A stretch of DNA of 23,707 nucleotides, from the NCBI GenBank assembly GCA_027294925.1, contig JAPULM010000087.1, positions 1 through 23,707 on the forward strand, given 5' to 3'. The position numbers and the translations under genes were made by a program. The notes beneath the pieces were generated by a model, which saw only the letters and a program-made list of their open reading frames with translations, had not been told where the DNA came from and did no database searches. Of this stretch, positions 7,810-14,363 are shown in pieces. Each line of letters starts with the position of its first letter. The first letter of the stretch is position 1. Source of the stretch: a bacterium (GTDB lineage Bacteria; Tectomicrobia; Entotheonellia; Entotheonellales; Entotheonellaceae).

Positions 7810-9437
7810 GCGCCTGTCCAGCCATAATGCTGCTGCGCATCAGCCGTACTCAGCAGGTCTGCCTCGATATCACCCTGCACATGACCGGGGTTGCGCTCCT
7901 GCGCATCGCCGTAACCTGCGCCGCCTGGCGTACTGAGCACAATCAGATCACCCGCTTGCGCAATCAGTGTTTCTTTGGGGTTAACCGGCATGCCATTTAA
8001 CGTCACGCTGCCCAACCTCCCATCCTGACCACCGGCAAAACCAGGCGCAGCAATTTTCGTACGGTCGGACAGGAAACTAACAGTCAACGGCGTCGGATTC
8101 AGCACCCGAATGGCCATGACCTGCCCGTGCCCACCTCGGAACCGCCCTGCCCCACCTGAATTCTCACGAATCGCCTTCGCCTCGACCAGAATTGGCGTTT
8201 CCTCAATCATCTCGATCGGGGTATTGGAGATATTGCCGGGAAAGCTGATGCAGGAAACACCATCGCGATCCCTGCAAGCGCCTTGACCGCCATTGATAAA
8301 GAACAGGTTGCTAAAGCGCTCACCACGACTGTCAAAGCCGGTATATTGCATGGCCCACAAACAGCCGGCGCTGGCTGCTTGCATGCGCCCCGGGTAGGCC
8401 TGCGATAGCGCCCCAAAGATGACGGTGGGCAAAAAATGGCCGGTTATAGCGCGCGCGCCAACCGCCGCAGGATAGATGGGGTTGAGCAAACATCCGGCCG
8501 GAGCAATGACCTCAATCGGTTCGAAACACCCTTCATTGTTGAGTAACTGCGGTGCTAAAAGGCATTTCAACGCATAGGCGGTAAAGGCAAAGGTGTAATT
8601 CGGCACCACATTGAGTCCGCGATCAGCCTGCGGCGAGGTGCCCGTATAGTCGACCTGAATCCGATCTTCTAACACACGGACAGTCGCCGCCAAGGTGAAC
8701 GGCGCATCGAATCCGTCGGTCTGAATACGGTAAACATACTCGCCCTTCGGCATGTCGCCAATGGCTCGTATCATCGCCTGCCGAGACGTGCTGACAATAT
8801 CATCGGCAAGCGCCTCGAGGTCGGCAAGTCCCTGTTCTTCCAGCAATTCGATAAGACGGCGCTGCATCAGTTGATTAGCAGCCAGTTGACTCCAAATATC
8901 TCCCATGACCCGGTCCGGTACCCTGACATTATGACGAATCAAACGGATCAACTTGTCATCCTGCTGACCACCTTCGAGCAATTTCCAGGGTGGAATCTGC
9001 AAACCCTCTTCATACACTTCACGCGCATCCGGCGAGCGGATGCGACCGCCAATGTCGGGCAGGTGTGAGACGCTGGCGGCATAGGCAATCAGACGGCCAC
9101 GATAGAAAATCGGCTTGGCCATGTTAAGATCAGGCAGATGCCCGGTGCCAATCCAGGGATCATTGGTAATTAGGACATCCCCATCCTGCAAGGTGTCAGG
9201 CGGAAATTCTTTGGTAAGACCTTTGACCGTCCGCGGTAGGGTGCCAATAAATGACGGCGGCGCCACCGTACACTGCGCCAATGACCGTCCTTGTGCATCA
9301 AGCAACACACATGCAAAGTCAAGCGATTCACGTACAATGGTCGAAAATGACGTGCGGATCAGTGTAGCAGCAGCCTCATCCGTAATGGCGACCAGCCGAT
9401 TCCACAAAATTTCAAGCGAGATGGGATCAAAGTTCAC
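7806..9437 (-). CDS. Hydantoinase B / oxoprolinase family protein (HyuB-like)
   Basis: A near full-length HyuB-type subunit (543 residues from the GTG start; the family is roughly 520-600). Diagnostic segments include the N-terminal NFDPISLEILWNRL, ITDEAAATLIRTSFSTIVRES, LITNDPWIGTGHLPDL, ARAITGHFLP and the C-terminal RENSGGAGRFRGGHGQ. HyuB acts with HyuA in ATP-dependent opening of cyclic amides such as hydantoins or 5-oxoproline, or in related carboxylases. The start could be TTG 9440 or GTG 9437; the AAGGAAA ribosome site fits GTG better. Its partner HyuA lies on the same strand at 12264-14360, separated by about 2.8 kb of other genes, which is unusual because the two are normally adjacent. 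The EEP-like gene follows with a 4-nt overlap. Confidence 0.95.
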   Translation of the reverse strand: MNFDPISLEILWNRLVAITDEAAATLIRTSFSTIVRESLDFACVLLDAQGRSLAQCTVAPPSFIGTLPRTVKGLTKEFPPDTLQDGDVLITNDPWIGTGHLPDLNMAKPIFYRGRLIAYAASVSHLPDIGGRIRSPDAREVYEEGLQIPPWKLLEGGQQDDKLIRLIRHNVRVPDRVMGDIWSQLAANQLMQRRLIELLEEQGLADLEALADDIVSTSRQAMIRAIGDMPKGEYVYRIQTDGFDAPFTLAATVRVLEDRIQVDYTGTSPQADRGLNVVPNYTFAFTAYALKCLLAPQLLNNEGCFEPIEVIAPAGCLLNPIYPAAVGARAITGHFLPTVIFGALSQAYPGRMQAASAGCLWAMQYTGFDSRGERFSNLFFINGGQGACRDRDGVSCISFPGNISNTPIEMIEETPILVEAKAIRENSGGAGRFRGGHGQVMAIRVLNPTPLTVSFLSDRTKIAAPGFAGGQDGRLGSVTLNGMPVNPKETLIAQAGDLIVLSTPGGAGYGDAQERNPGHVQGDIEADLLSTADAQQHYGWTGA

Positions 9438-9440
9438 CAA

Positions 9441-9608
9441 TAGGTTTCCTTTTTTTTTTAGGAATACGTTTTGGATACACCCTCATTTATAAATCCTGCT
9501 TGCGTTTCTATAGTAGCAAATCATCGGCAATAAAAATAGTAGACTTCCGCCGGCCAGTTATGTCATGCTGACTGCAATAACGCGTATGGCATTTGATTGG
9601 AGACAGAG
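9441..9608. promoter_or_regulatory. Divergent intergenic region between hyuB-like and D-glutamate cyclase-like genes
   Basis: This AT-rich gap must hold the promoters for two divergent units. A run of ten T (9450-9459), which is A10 on the coding strand of the hyuB-like gene, sits immediately upstream of that gene's ribosome site. No confident -35/-10 pair was identified. Confidence 0.45.
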
Positions 9609-10628
9609 GTGACATCAGACGCGATTATTTACCAACTGGCTGAACAAATTGACCAATTATGCGCCTTAGATTTACGTCCCCCAGGACCGACCGGCGGCTA
9701 TATCGGACATTTCTATAAGGCGGTTAGACAACAAACAGACCTCCCCTTATGCTTGACTGCTGCGCAATGTTTGCAACGCGTACAACCCGGTAGCACGGTG
9801 CTTATTGCAACCGGCTTTTGTCACCCTGAACGCTTACCGCAAGGCGAAACCGATGGACCACCTGGGGCTGCCGCCTTGGCTCAGGCGGTACGTCACGGCC
9901 TGCAAGCAACGCCCTGGGTTCTCGGTGAGGCTGAAATTGAAGCGCCGATGATCGCCTGTTGTCAAAGCCTGGGGCTCTCGGTCCAGCCGAACTTCACCCC
10001 CGAGGCAAATCAGAGCCAAGCAGCGGACGTGGTGTTTCAGCGTTTCCCAACCGATGCTGCAATGGCTCATGAAGCAGCCGCAAGCCTCATCACACAATTA
10101 CAACCCGCCGTCATCGTGGTTACCGAGAAGGTGGGACCCAATCATCTAGGCGTCGCACATAGCGCCATGGGTGTCGCCATCCCCGATGGTGCCCGTGCCC
10201 CTATTGAATTTCTTCTTGACGCTGCCCATGCCGTTAATATTCCGACCATTGGGGTGGGGGATAATGGCAACGATATCGGCTTCGGGATTATTGAAGACGT
10301 CGTGCGGCGTTATAAACCCTATGCCGATGTTTGCCAGTGTCCATGTGGCGGCGGCTTAGCCACCGTGACCAAAACCGCCCATCTGGTCACGGCTGCAGTT
10401 GCCAATTGGGGAGCTTATGGTATAGTTGCTTGCTTAGCGGCGATACTAGGCAAGCCGCAACTGTTGCACAGCGCGCAACAAGAGTTGGACCTCATCAATG
10501 CCTGCGTACAGGCCGGCGCTGCCGATGGCATCACCGGCCGCTTCGAAGCAACCGTAGATGGGTTGCCGGCCAACGTCCATCGGAGTATTGTTGAACTGTT
10601 GAATGCATTGATTACCAAGGTCACCTGA
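9609..10628 (+). CDS. DUF4392 family, D-glutamate cyclase-like protein
   Basis: A 339-residue protein matching the DUF4392 / D-glutamate cyclase C-terminal family. The family's vertebrate member converts D-glutamate to 5-oxo-D-proline. Characteristic stretches are GGYIGHFYKAVRQ near the N-terminus, TVLIATGF followed by a GETDGPPGAAALA segment, VVTEKVGPNHLGVAHSAMG, and GVGDNGNDIGFGII, the counterpart of the conserved D-G-G-N-E-I-G-M-G. I chose GTG 9609 because GGAG lies 6 nt upstream; TTG 9597 would overlap that site. The gene is divergent from HyuB and 12 nt upstream of the pterin dehydratase. Flanking HyuA/HyuB genes are of the oxoprolinase type, so a D-glutamate/5-oxoproline role is a reasonable inference. 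Bacterial members of this family are poorly characterised. Confidence 0.8.
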   Translation: MTSDAIIYQLAEQIDQLCALDLRPPGPTGGYIGHFYKAVRQQTDLPLCLTAAQCLQRVQPGSTVLIATGFCHPERLPQGETDGPPGAAALAQAVRHGLQATPWVLGEAEIEAPMIACCQSLGLSVQPNFTPEANQSQAADVVFQRFPTDAAMAHEAAASLITQLQPAVIVVTEKVGPNHLGVAHSAMGVAIPDGARAPIEFLLDAAHAVNIPTIGVGDNGNDIGFGIIEDVVRRYKPYADVCQCPCGGGLATVTKTAHLVTAAVANWGAYGIVACLAAILGKPQLLHSAQQELDLINACVQAGAADGITGRFEATVDGLPANVHRSIVELLNALITKVT

Positions 10629-10640
10629 GGAGCTATTTTA

Positions 10641-10931
10641 ATGGCTGAGATGCGCAAACTGTCAGAGGCGGAAATCGCCTCCCGATTGTCTGAAGTACCG
10701 GGTTGGAGCTACACCGATGGCAAGTTGCAAAACAGTTTCAACTTTGCCTCATTTGTTGAGGCATTTGGCTTCATGTCAAGCGTTGCGTTACTAGCTGAGG
10801 GGATGAATCATCATCCCGATTGGTCAAATGTTTACAATCGTGTCAACATTGCCCTCAACACCCATGATGTAGGCGGCGTCAGTGACCTGGATTTTAGTTT
10901 GGCACAAAAAATAGACGCATTATCTAGTTAA
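10641..10931 (+). CDS. 4a-hydroxytetrahydrobiopterin dehydratase (pterin-4a-carbinolamine dehydratase)
   Basis: A complete 96-residue PCD family protein. The active-site signature is intact: EGMNHHPDW (His57, His58, Pro59), the partner residues VYNRVNIALNTHD (His75) and the following GGVSDLD. PCD dehydrates 4a-hydroxy-tetrahydropterin formed by aromatic amino acid hydroxylases, regenerating the cofactor; some homologues act in molybdopterin or assimilatory contexts. GAGGAG precedes the ATG by 9 nt and overlaps the upstream stop, so the gene is probably co-transcribed with the D-glutamate cyclase-like gene 12 nt away. No pterin-dependent hydroxylase is present in the window, so its partner is unknown. 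Confidence 0.93.
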   Translation: MAEMRKLSEAEIASRLSEVPGWSYTDGKLQNSFNFASFVEAFGFMSSVALLAEGMNHHPDWSNVYNRVNIALNTHDVGGVSDLDFSLAQKIDALSS

Positions 10932-11055
10932 TGCCCAAGCCCCTACATGTAGACAAACGCCACTAAGCCGGTGGATAATAATTTGTGTTTTTGTAGAAAA
11001 TGAATGCCAGCGTATTTATCTGGCCCATTATGCAATAAAATGGAGATCAACCGTG

Positions 11056-11454
11056 ATGGATAAACCAAGTGAGAAAAATATCCTGAAAATGCAAAAATAT
11101 GCTGAGAAGTTTGCAGAGAAATCCGGCACCTATCTGCATCCGGATAAGTTGGTCACCGAAACGGTGGTCGAGGGCCTGGCGCGGAATATTGAGGAGGTTG
11201 GTAAGCCGCTTTGTCCATGCAATTTTTATCCCGACAAGCAAGCTGAAGCGAAAGAACGACGTTGGATCTGCGCCTGCGATGAGATGCAAATTTATAAATA
11301 TTGCCACTGCCTGTTGTTTTTGAACCCGGAGGGGGTGCCGATTACCGAGTATCTGCCTGAAGACCACGAAGGCAGGCAAGTTTATGGGCTGGTCAAGGAT
11401 CCTCACCCGGACAAAGGACGCGCCTTACGACATCGGGCAAAGGCGGCTGATTAG
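11056..11454 (+). CDS. Ferredoxin:thioredoxin reductase catalytic (beta) subunit-like protein
   Basis: A 132-residue protein with all six hallmark cysteines of the FTR catalytic chain in exact spacing: CPC (Cys53, Cys55), CAC (Cys72, Cys74) and CHC (Cys83, Cys85), i.e. CxC-16-CxC-8-CxC. In the cyanobacterial enzyme four of these bind a [4Fe-4S] cluster and two form the redox disulfide that reduces thioredoxin. The chain also keeps ERRWICAC and CHCLLFLNPEG. The start is ATG 11056 with TGGAGA upstream; a GTG lies directly before it. There is no FTR variable subunit and no fused rubredoxin domain here. It converges on the two probable selenoprotein thiol-redox genes, suggesting a shared thiol-redox theme. 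It lies 124 nt after the pterin dehydratase. Confidence 0.93.
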   Translation: MDKPSEKNILKMQKYAEKFAEKSGTYLHPDKLVTETVVEGLARNIEEVGKPLCPCNFYPDKQAEAKERRWICACDEMQIYKYCHCLLFLNPEGVPITEYLPEDHEGRQVYGLVKDPHPDKGRALRHRAKAAD

Positions 11455-11470
11455 CCTAGCATCCTTTGAT

Positions 11471-11489
11471 GGTGTGAGATTCGCACACC
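11471..11489. terminator. Inverted repeat after the FTR-like gene
   Basis: GGTGTG and CACACC form a 6-bp stem around a 7-nt loop, 16 nt after the FTR stop. There is no T tract, so intrinsic termination is uncertain. Confidence 0.35.
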
Positions 11490-11497
11490 TCAGACTG

Positions 11498-11535
11498 CAC
11501 CGTCAGCCGCAGGAAGTCCCCTGGGCATGACGGTG
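11498..11535. terminator. Long hairpin between convergent FTR-like and glutaredoxin-like genes
   Basis: CACCGTCA (11498-11505) pairs with TGACGGTG (11528-11535), then GCC with GGC and CAGG with CCTG, giving about 15 bp with single-base bulges and a 6-nt loop. It sits between two convergent stops and could be a bidirectional transcript end or mRNA-stabilising structure. No T tract follows on either strand, so a repetitive (REP-like) element is an alternative. Confidence 0.45.
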
Positions 11536-11570
11536 TCACCGAACGTTGTCTGGCTGGCGAGCCTTTTTCC

Positions 11571-11804
11571 CTAACTCGCTAATGCCGCATCAATGGCGGC
11601 CGGGTTGAAACCGCTGAGCCGCTCTTCGCCAATGATGATGACCGGTAATGACCGCAGTCCTAAGCTCATCAATTCCTGCACGGCATTTTGGTCCGTTGCC
11701 ACATTCCTCTCGGTAAACGGAATACCCTTTTGCGATAGATACTCCATCGCTTGATGGCAAGGGCCTCAACCAACATTGCTGTAAACGGTTACTTCTTTTG
11801 CCAT
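11571..11804 (-). CDS. Glutaredoxin-like selenoprotein, in-frame UGA (Sec13) in a UGPC motif
   Basis: Reading the UGA at 11768-11766 as selenocysteine gives a complete 77-residue glutaredoxin/NrdH-fold protein: MAKEVTVYSNVG-U-GPCHQ, then AMEYLSQKGIPF. It ends with the cis-proline region RSLPVIIIGEERLSGFNP (Pro54) and a TAG stop at 11571. AGGAG lies 9 nt before the ATG. The UGA falls exactly on the first Cys of CxxC, while the resolving Cys16 and all downstream sequence are intact, so random decay is unlikely. A SECIS-like hairpin follows (11732-11750). The expected role is a cytoplasmic thiol/disulfide oxidoreductase. It is the last gene of the apparent operon PHP, HyuA, ArsC-like, glutaredoxin-like. 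A conventional gene call would omit it entirely. The alternative is a nonsense mutation, which I consider much less likely. Confidence 0.85.
11724..11765 (-). promoter_or_regulatory. Bacterial SECIS-like element of the glutaredoxin-like gene
   Basis: Immediately after the UGA, a perfect 8-bp stem GCGAUGGA / UCUAUCGC (one G-U pair) closes a GUA loop (stem 11732-11739 and 11743-11750). The loop starts after 23 nt and its first base is G. This matches the published bacterial SECIS rules of a loop about 16-37 nt from the UGA with G among its first two bases. An outer stem GCCCUU/AAGGGU (11759-11764 with 11724-11729) can enclose it. SelB would bind here to direct Sec insertion. Confidence 0.75.
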
Positions 11805-11836
11805 CTGATTATTCTCCTATCAAAAACACCCTCACG

Positions 11837-11859
11837 GGGACAGATTTGGAATCTGTCCC
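11837..11859. repeat. Perfect 10-bp inverted repeat between the two selenoprotein genes
   Basis: GGGACAGATT and AATCTGTCCC form a perfect 10-bp stem with a 3-nt TGG loop. It lies 41 nt beyond the ArsC-like stop and 32 nt before the glutaredoxin-like start. It may be a terminator or processing hairpin, or one copy of a dispersed GGGGACAGATT-type palindrome. No T tract follows directly. Confidence 0.6.
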
Positions 11860-11900
11860 AATCCATACGCTGCCACAATGCAATTTTGTACAGTCCGAGT

Positions 11901-12251
11901 TTAACCCAGTTCAGAATTAAACACATCCTCATTATAACCGACCAGAAGGGTCTCACCTATCCGCATGGTCGGTGCGCGCATATTGCCGGTTGGACCCAGC
12001 ATCAATTTGGCTATCTCATCATCCGATGGGTGGTCATCAAGATCAACCCGGATGACCTTGTTGCCTTTCGCCGCGATCAAGCGACGCGCTTGACGCACCA
12101 TTGAGATGGCGTCATCGCGCTGTAGTTTTTTACTGGCGCTGACGGTTTCAACAACCTCAATTTGATGTTCCTCCAGGAACCTGGAGGCTCGTTTGCAGGT
12201 CACTCATCCCTTACGATGGTAGTACCAATCGACTGGTGTAGGCAACATCAT
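11901..12251 (-). CDS. ArsC/Spx-family selenoprotein, in-frame UGA (Sec16) in a UVTC motif
   Basis: Read through the UGA at 12206-12204, this is a 116-residue ArsC-like thioredoxin-fold protein: VDWYYHRKG-U-VTCKRASRFLEEH (Sec16, Cys19), a helical middle (RDDAISMVRQARRLIAAKG), and GPTGNMRAPTMRIGETLLVGY with the cis-Pro after Arg92-Ala93. The residues before the UGA (strand 1 plus the turn) are needed for the fold. The first codon after UGA is GTG, so a conventional call would start there and lose the active site. A SECIS-like hairpin follows. The start is ATG 12251 or the adjacent in-frame ATG 12248; both have only a weak AAAGGG site. It begins 12 nt after the HyuA stop, so it is co-transcribed. 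ArsC-fold proteins include arsenate reductases and thiol oxidoreductases; the substrate is unknown. Confidence 0.85.
12170..12187 (-). promoter_or_regulatory. Bacterial SECIS-like element of the ArsC-like gene
   Basis: A perfect 7-bp stem CCUCCAG / CUGGAGG closes a GUUC loop. The stem begins 16 nt after the UGA and the loop begins after 23 nt, the same distance as in the neighbouring glutaredoxin-like gene. The loop again starts with G. Although inside the coding sequence, it is one of the strongest hairpins in this gene. Confidence 0.75.
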
Positions 12252-12263
12252 CCCTTTCTCTAT

Positions 12264-14360
12264 TCAAGCGTCACCACGTAAACTGACGCTGAGGTTGCCA
12301 AACGCATCTATCTCGGCACAACTTTGCGTCCCAATAACGACGGTTGATTCCCGCTCTTCGATCACCGCCGGGCCGTTAAACGTGCTATGCGGCGACAACG
12401 CATAACGATTGTACACCGGGACCTGGGTAAAATCGCCGAGCTCTGGCAAATAAATGGAGCGAGGCGCCGGATGCGTCGCGCCATTGGCGCCCGACCGCTG
12501 TTCAACGACACCGTACGGCATAGCGGTCGGTGCCCCTAGAGCGGTGAGACGCCAGGTGATGCCTTCAATCGGTACACCGGGCAGTGAACGCCCATACAAC
12601 CGCTGGTAGATTTGATCAAAATTGTCCGCAATCTCGGCTTCATGTTGCGGACCCAACCTGCCATCCGGCAACGGCACAACGATTTGATGCCCCTGACCAA
12701 CATAGCGCAAATCGGCCAGACGCTGCAAGGCCAAATCCTTCGCCGTCACGCCCATCGGCTGCAAGACGGTTTCCGCCTGAGCCTGAAGTTCATCATACAG
12801 TTGATTTAACATCGACCAATCCAACTCATTCAAACGCCATACACGCGAGTGCACCAAATCTACTTTTGGCGGTGCAACTAGAAGGCCTATGGTCGATGCA
12901 ACGCCGGCCGCTAACGGGCACAGAATGCGACTGATGTGGAGCTTTTCAGCAATACGGTAGGCATGCAACGGTCCCGCCCCACCCATTGCCACGATGGTGT
13001 AATGGCGCGGATCACGACCCTTTTCAGCGATATGAACCCGCATCGCACTGGCCATTTGTTCATTAATGATGTCGTGAATGCCCCAGGCGGCACGGGTTAA
13101 ATCCAAACCGAGGGGTCGGGCAATTTGACCTTGAACGGCATGCACCGCCGCAGCATGATGCAGACGCATGGCGCCGCCGAGAAAATAATCCGGGTTCAGA
13201 TAACCCAAGAGCAAATCGGCATCGGTCACGGTAGGTTGGTCGCCGCCCCGGCCATAGCAAGCCGGACCAGGCTCAGCTGCGGCGCTCTGTGGGCCAACCT
13301 TCAAAAGCCCCATGTCATCGACCCGAGCGATACTGCCTCCCCCGGCGCCCACTTCCAACAAATCAATCGCTGGGATTTGTAACGGGTAGCCGCTGCCTTT
13401 CTTAAAGCGTTGCACGCGAGCGGCTTCGAATTTAAAGGTGACCACCGGCTCACCATCATCGATCAAACAGGCTTTGGCAGTCGTGCCACCCATATCAAAC
13501 GCAATCACTTGTGAGTGGCCAGCTTGATCGCCAAAAAAACGGCCGGCAAGCGCCCCGGCGGCGGGACCGGATTCAATCATCTTAACCGGTGCTTGGACAG
13601 CAGTTTTGACGGTCGCCACACCACCGCTCGACAACATAATCGCCACTTCCCCCTGCAAGCCGAAACCCCGTAGACGTTGCTGCAACTCGTCAAGATAACG
13701 CTGCGCCAAGGGCTGTACGTAGGCATTCACCACCGTGGTCGAGGTGCGCTCATATTCGCCGACTTCACGTGCAATAACAGATGACAAACTGACAAACAAA
13801 TCGGGATACATCTGAGCAAGAATGCGCTGAGCTTCCTGCTCGTGTTGATCATTGACATGCGCATGTAAGAAACAGACGGCCAAAGACTGCACACCGGCCT
13901 CAAGCAAAATATCGGCTTCTTGTTTGAGGCCAGCGACATCCAGGGGGGTATAGACCTCGCCTTGATTGCTCATGCGCTCGCTCACCTCACGACGCAGGCG
14001 GCGGGGAACAAGTGGGGTTGGAAGCTGCAAATTCAAATCGTATAGGTCATAGCGGTTTTCTCGCCCAATGGCCAGAACATCTCGGCACCCTTGAGTGGTA
14101 ATAAGACCGGTTAGGGCACCTTTGCCCTCAATTAAACTATTCGTAATCAAGGTGGTGGCGTGAATGATTGAACCTACCCTTGCGGTCGGAAGCTGGATTT
14201 GCTCAAACCAAGCCGTCAGACCCTGCATCACGCCCTCAGCAGGATTGGCAGGGGTCGTCAGGCATTTGTGGATGAGCACCTCAGAGGTTTGGGTATGCAA
14301 GAGCACCATATCCGTAAAGGTGCCCCCGATATCAATTCCCAGGACGTATGAGCCCTGCAC
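12264..14360 (-). CDS. Hydantoinase A / oxoprolinase family protein (HyuA-like)
   Basis: A full-length 698-residue HyuA-type subunit with two actin/ASKHA-like nucleotide-binding halves: GIDIGGTFTDMVLL (residues 8-21), HATTLITNSLIEGKGA, ESGPAAGALAG (263-273), AFDMGGTTAKACLI (287-300), EVGAGGGSIARVDD and MGGAGPLHAYRIAEKL. With HyuB it would hydrolyse a cyclic amide using ATP; 5-oxoprolinase, N-methylhydantoinase and acetone carboxylase subunits are relatives. The start is GTG 14360, with AAGGA at the end of the PHP gene placed about 8 nt upstream. Only 3 nt separate it from the PHP stop and 12 nt from the ArsC-like start, so it sits inside a tight operon. HyuB is distant but on the same strand. 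Confidence 0.95.
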   Translation of the reverse strand: MQGSYVLGIDIGGTFTDMVLLHTQTSEVLIHKCLTTPANPAEGVMQGLTAWFEQIQLPTARVGSIIHATTLITNSLIEGKGALTGLITTQGCRDVLAIGRENRYDLYDLNLQLPTPLVPRRLRREVSERMSNQGEVYTPLDVAGLKQEADILLEAGVQSLAVCFLHAHVNDQHEQEAQRILAQMYPDLFVSLSSVIAREVGEYERTSTTVVNAYVQPLAQRYLDELQQRLRGFGLQGEVAIMLSSGGVATVKTAVQAPVKMIESGPAAGALAGRFFGDQAGHSQVIAFDMGGTTAKACLIDDGEPVVTFKFEAARVQRFKKGSGYPLQIPAIDLLEVGAGGGSIARVDDMGLLKVGPQSAAAEPGPACYGRGGDQPTVTDADLLLGYLNPDYFLGGAMRLHHAAAVHAVQGQIARPLGLDLTRAAWGIHDIINEQMASAMRVHIAEKGRDPRHYTIVAMGGAGPLHAYRIAEKLHISRILCPLAAGVASTIGLLVAPPKVDLVHSRVWRLNELDWSMLNQLYDELQAQAETVLQPMGVTAKDLALQRLADLRYVGQGHQIVVPLPDGRLGPQHEAEIADNFDQIYQRLYGRSLPGVPIEGITWRLTALGAPTAMPYGVVEQRSGANGATHPAPRSIYLPELGDFTQVPVYNRYALSPHSTFNGPAVIEERESTVVIGTQSCAEIDAFGNLSVSLRGDA

Positions 14361-14363
14361 CGT

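Noticed and set aside
12170..12203. GTG at 12203 as the start of a 100-residue ArsC-like protein
   Set aside because: It has no ribosome site and would remove strand 1 and the first active-site residue. Read-through of the UGA restores a normal fold start.
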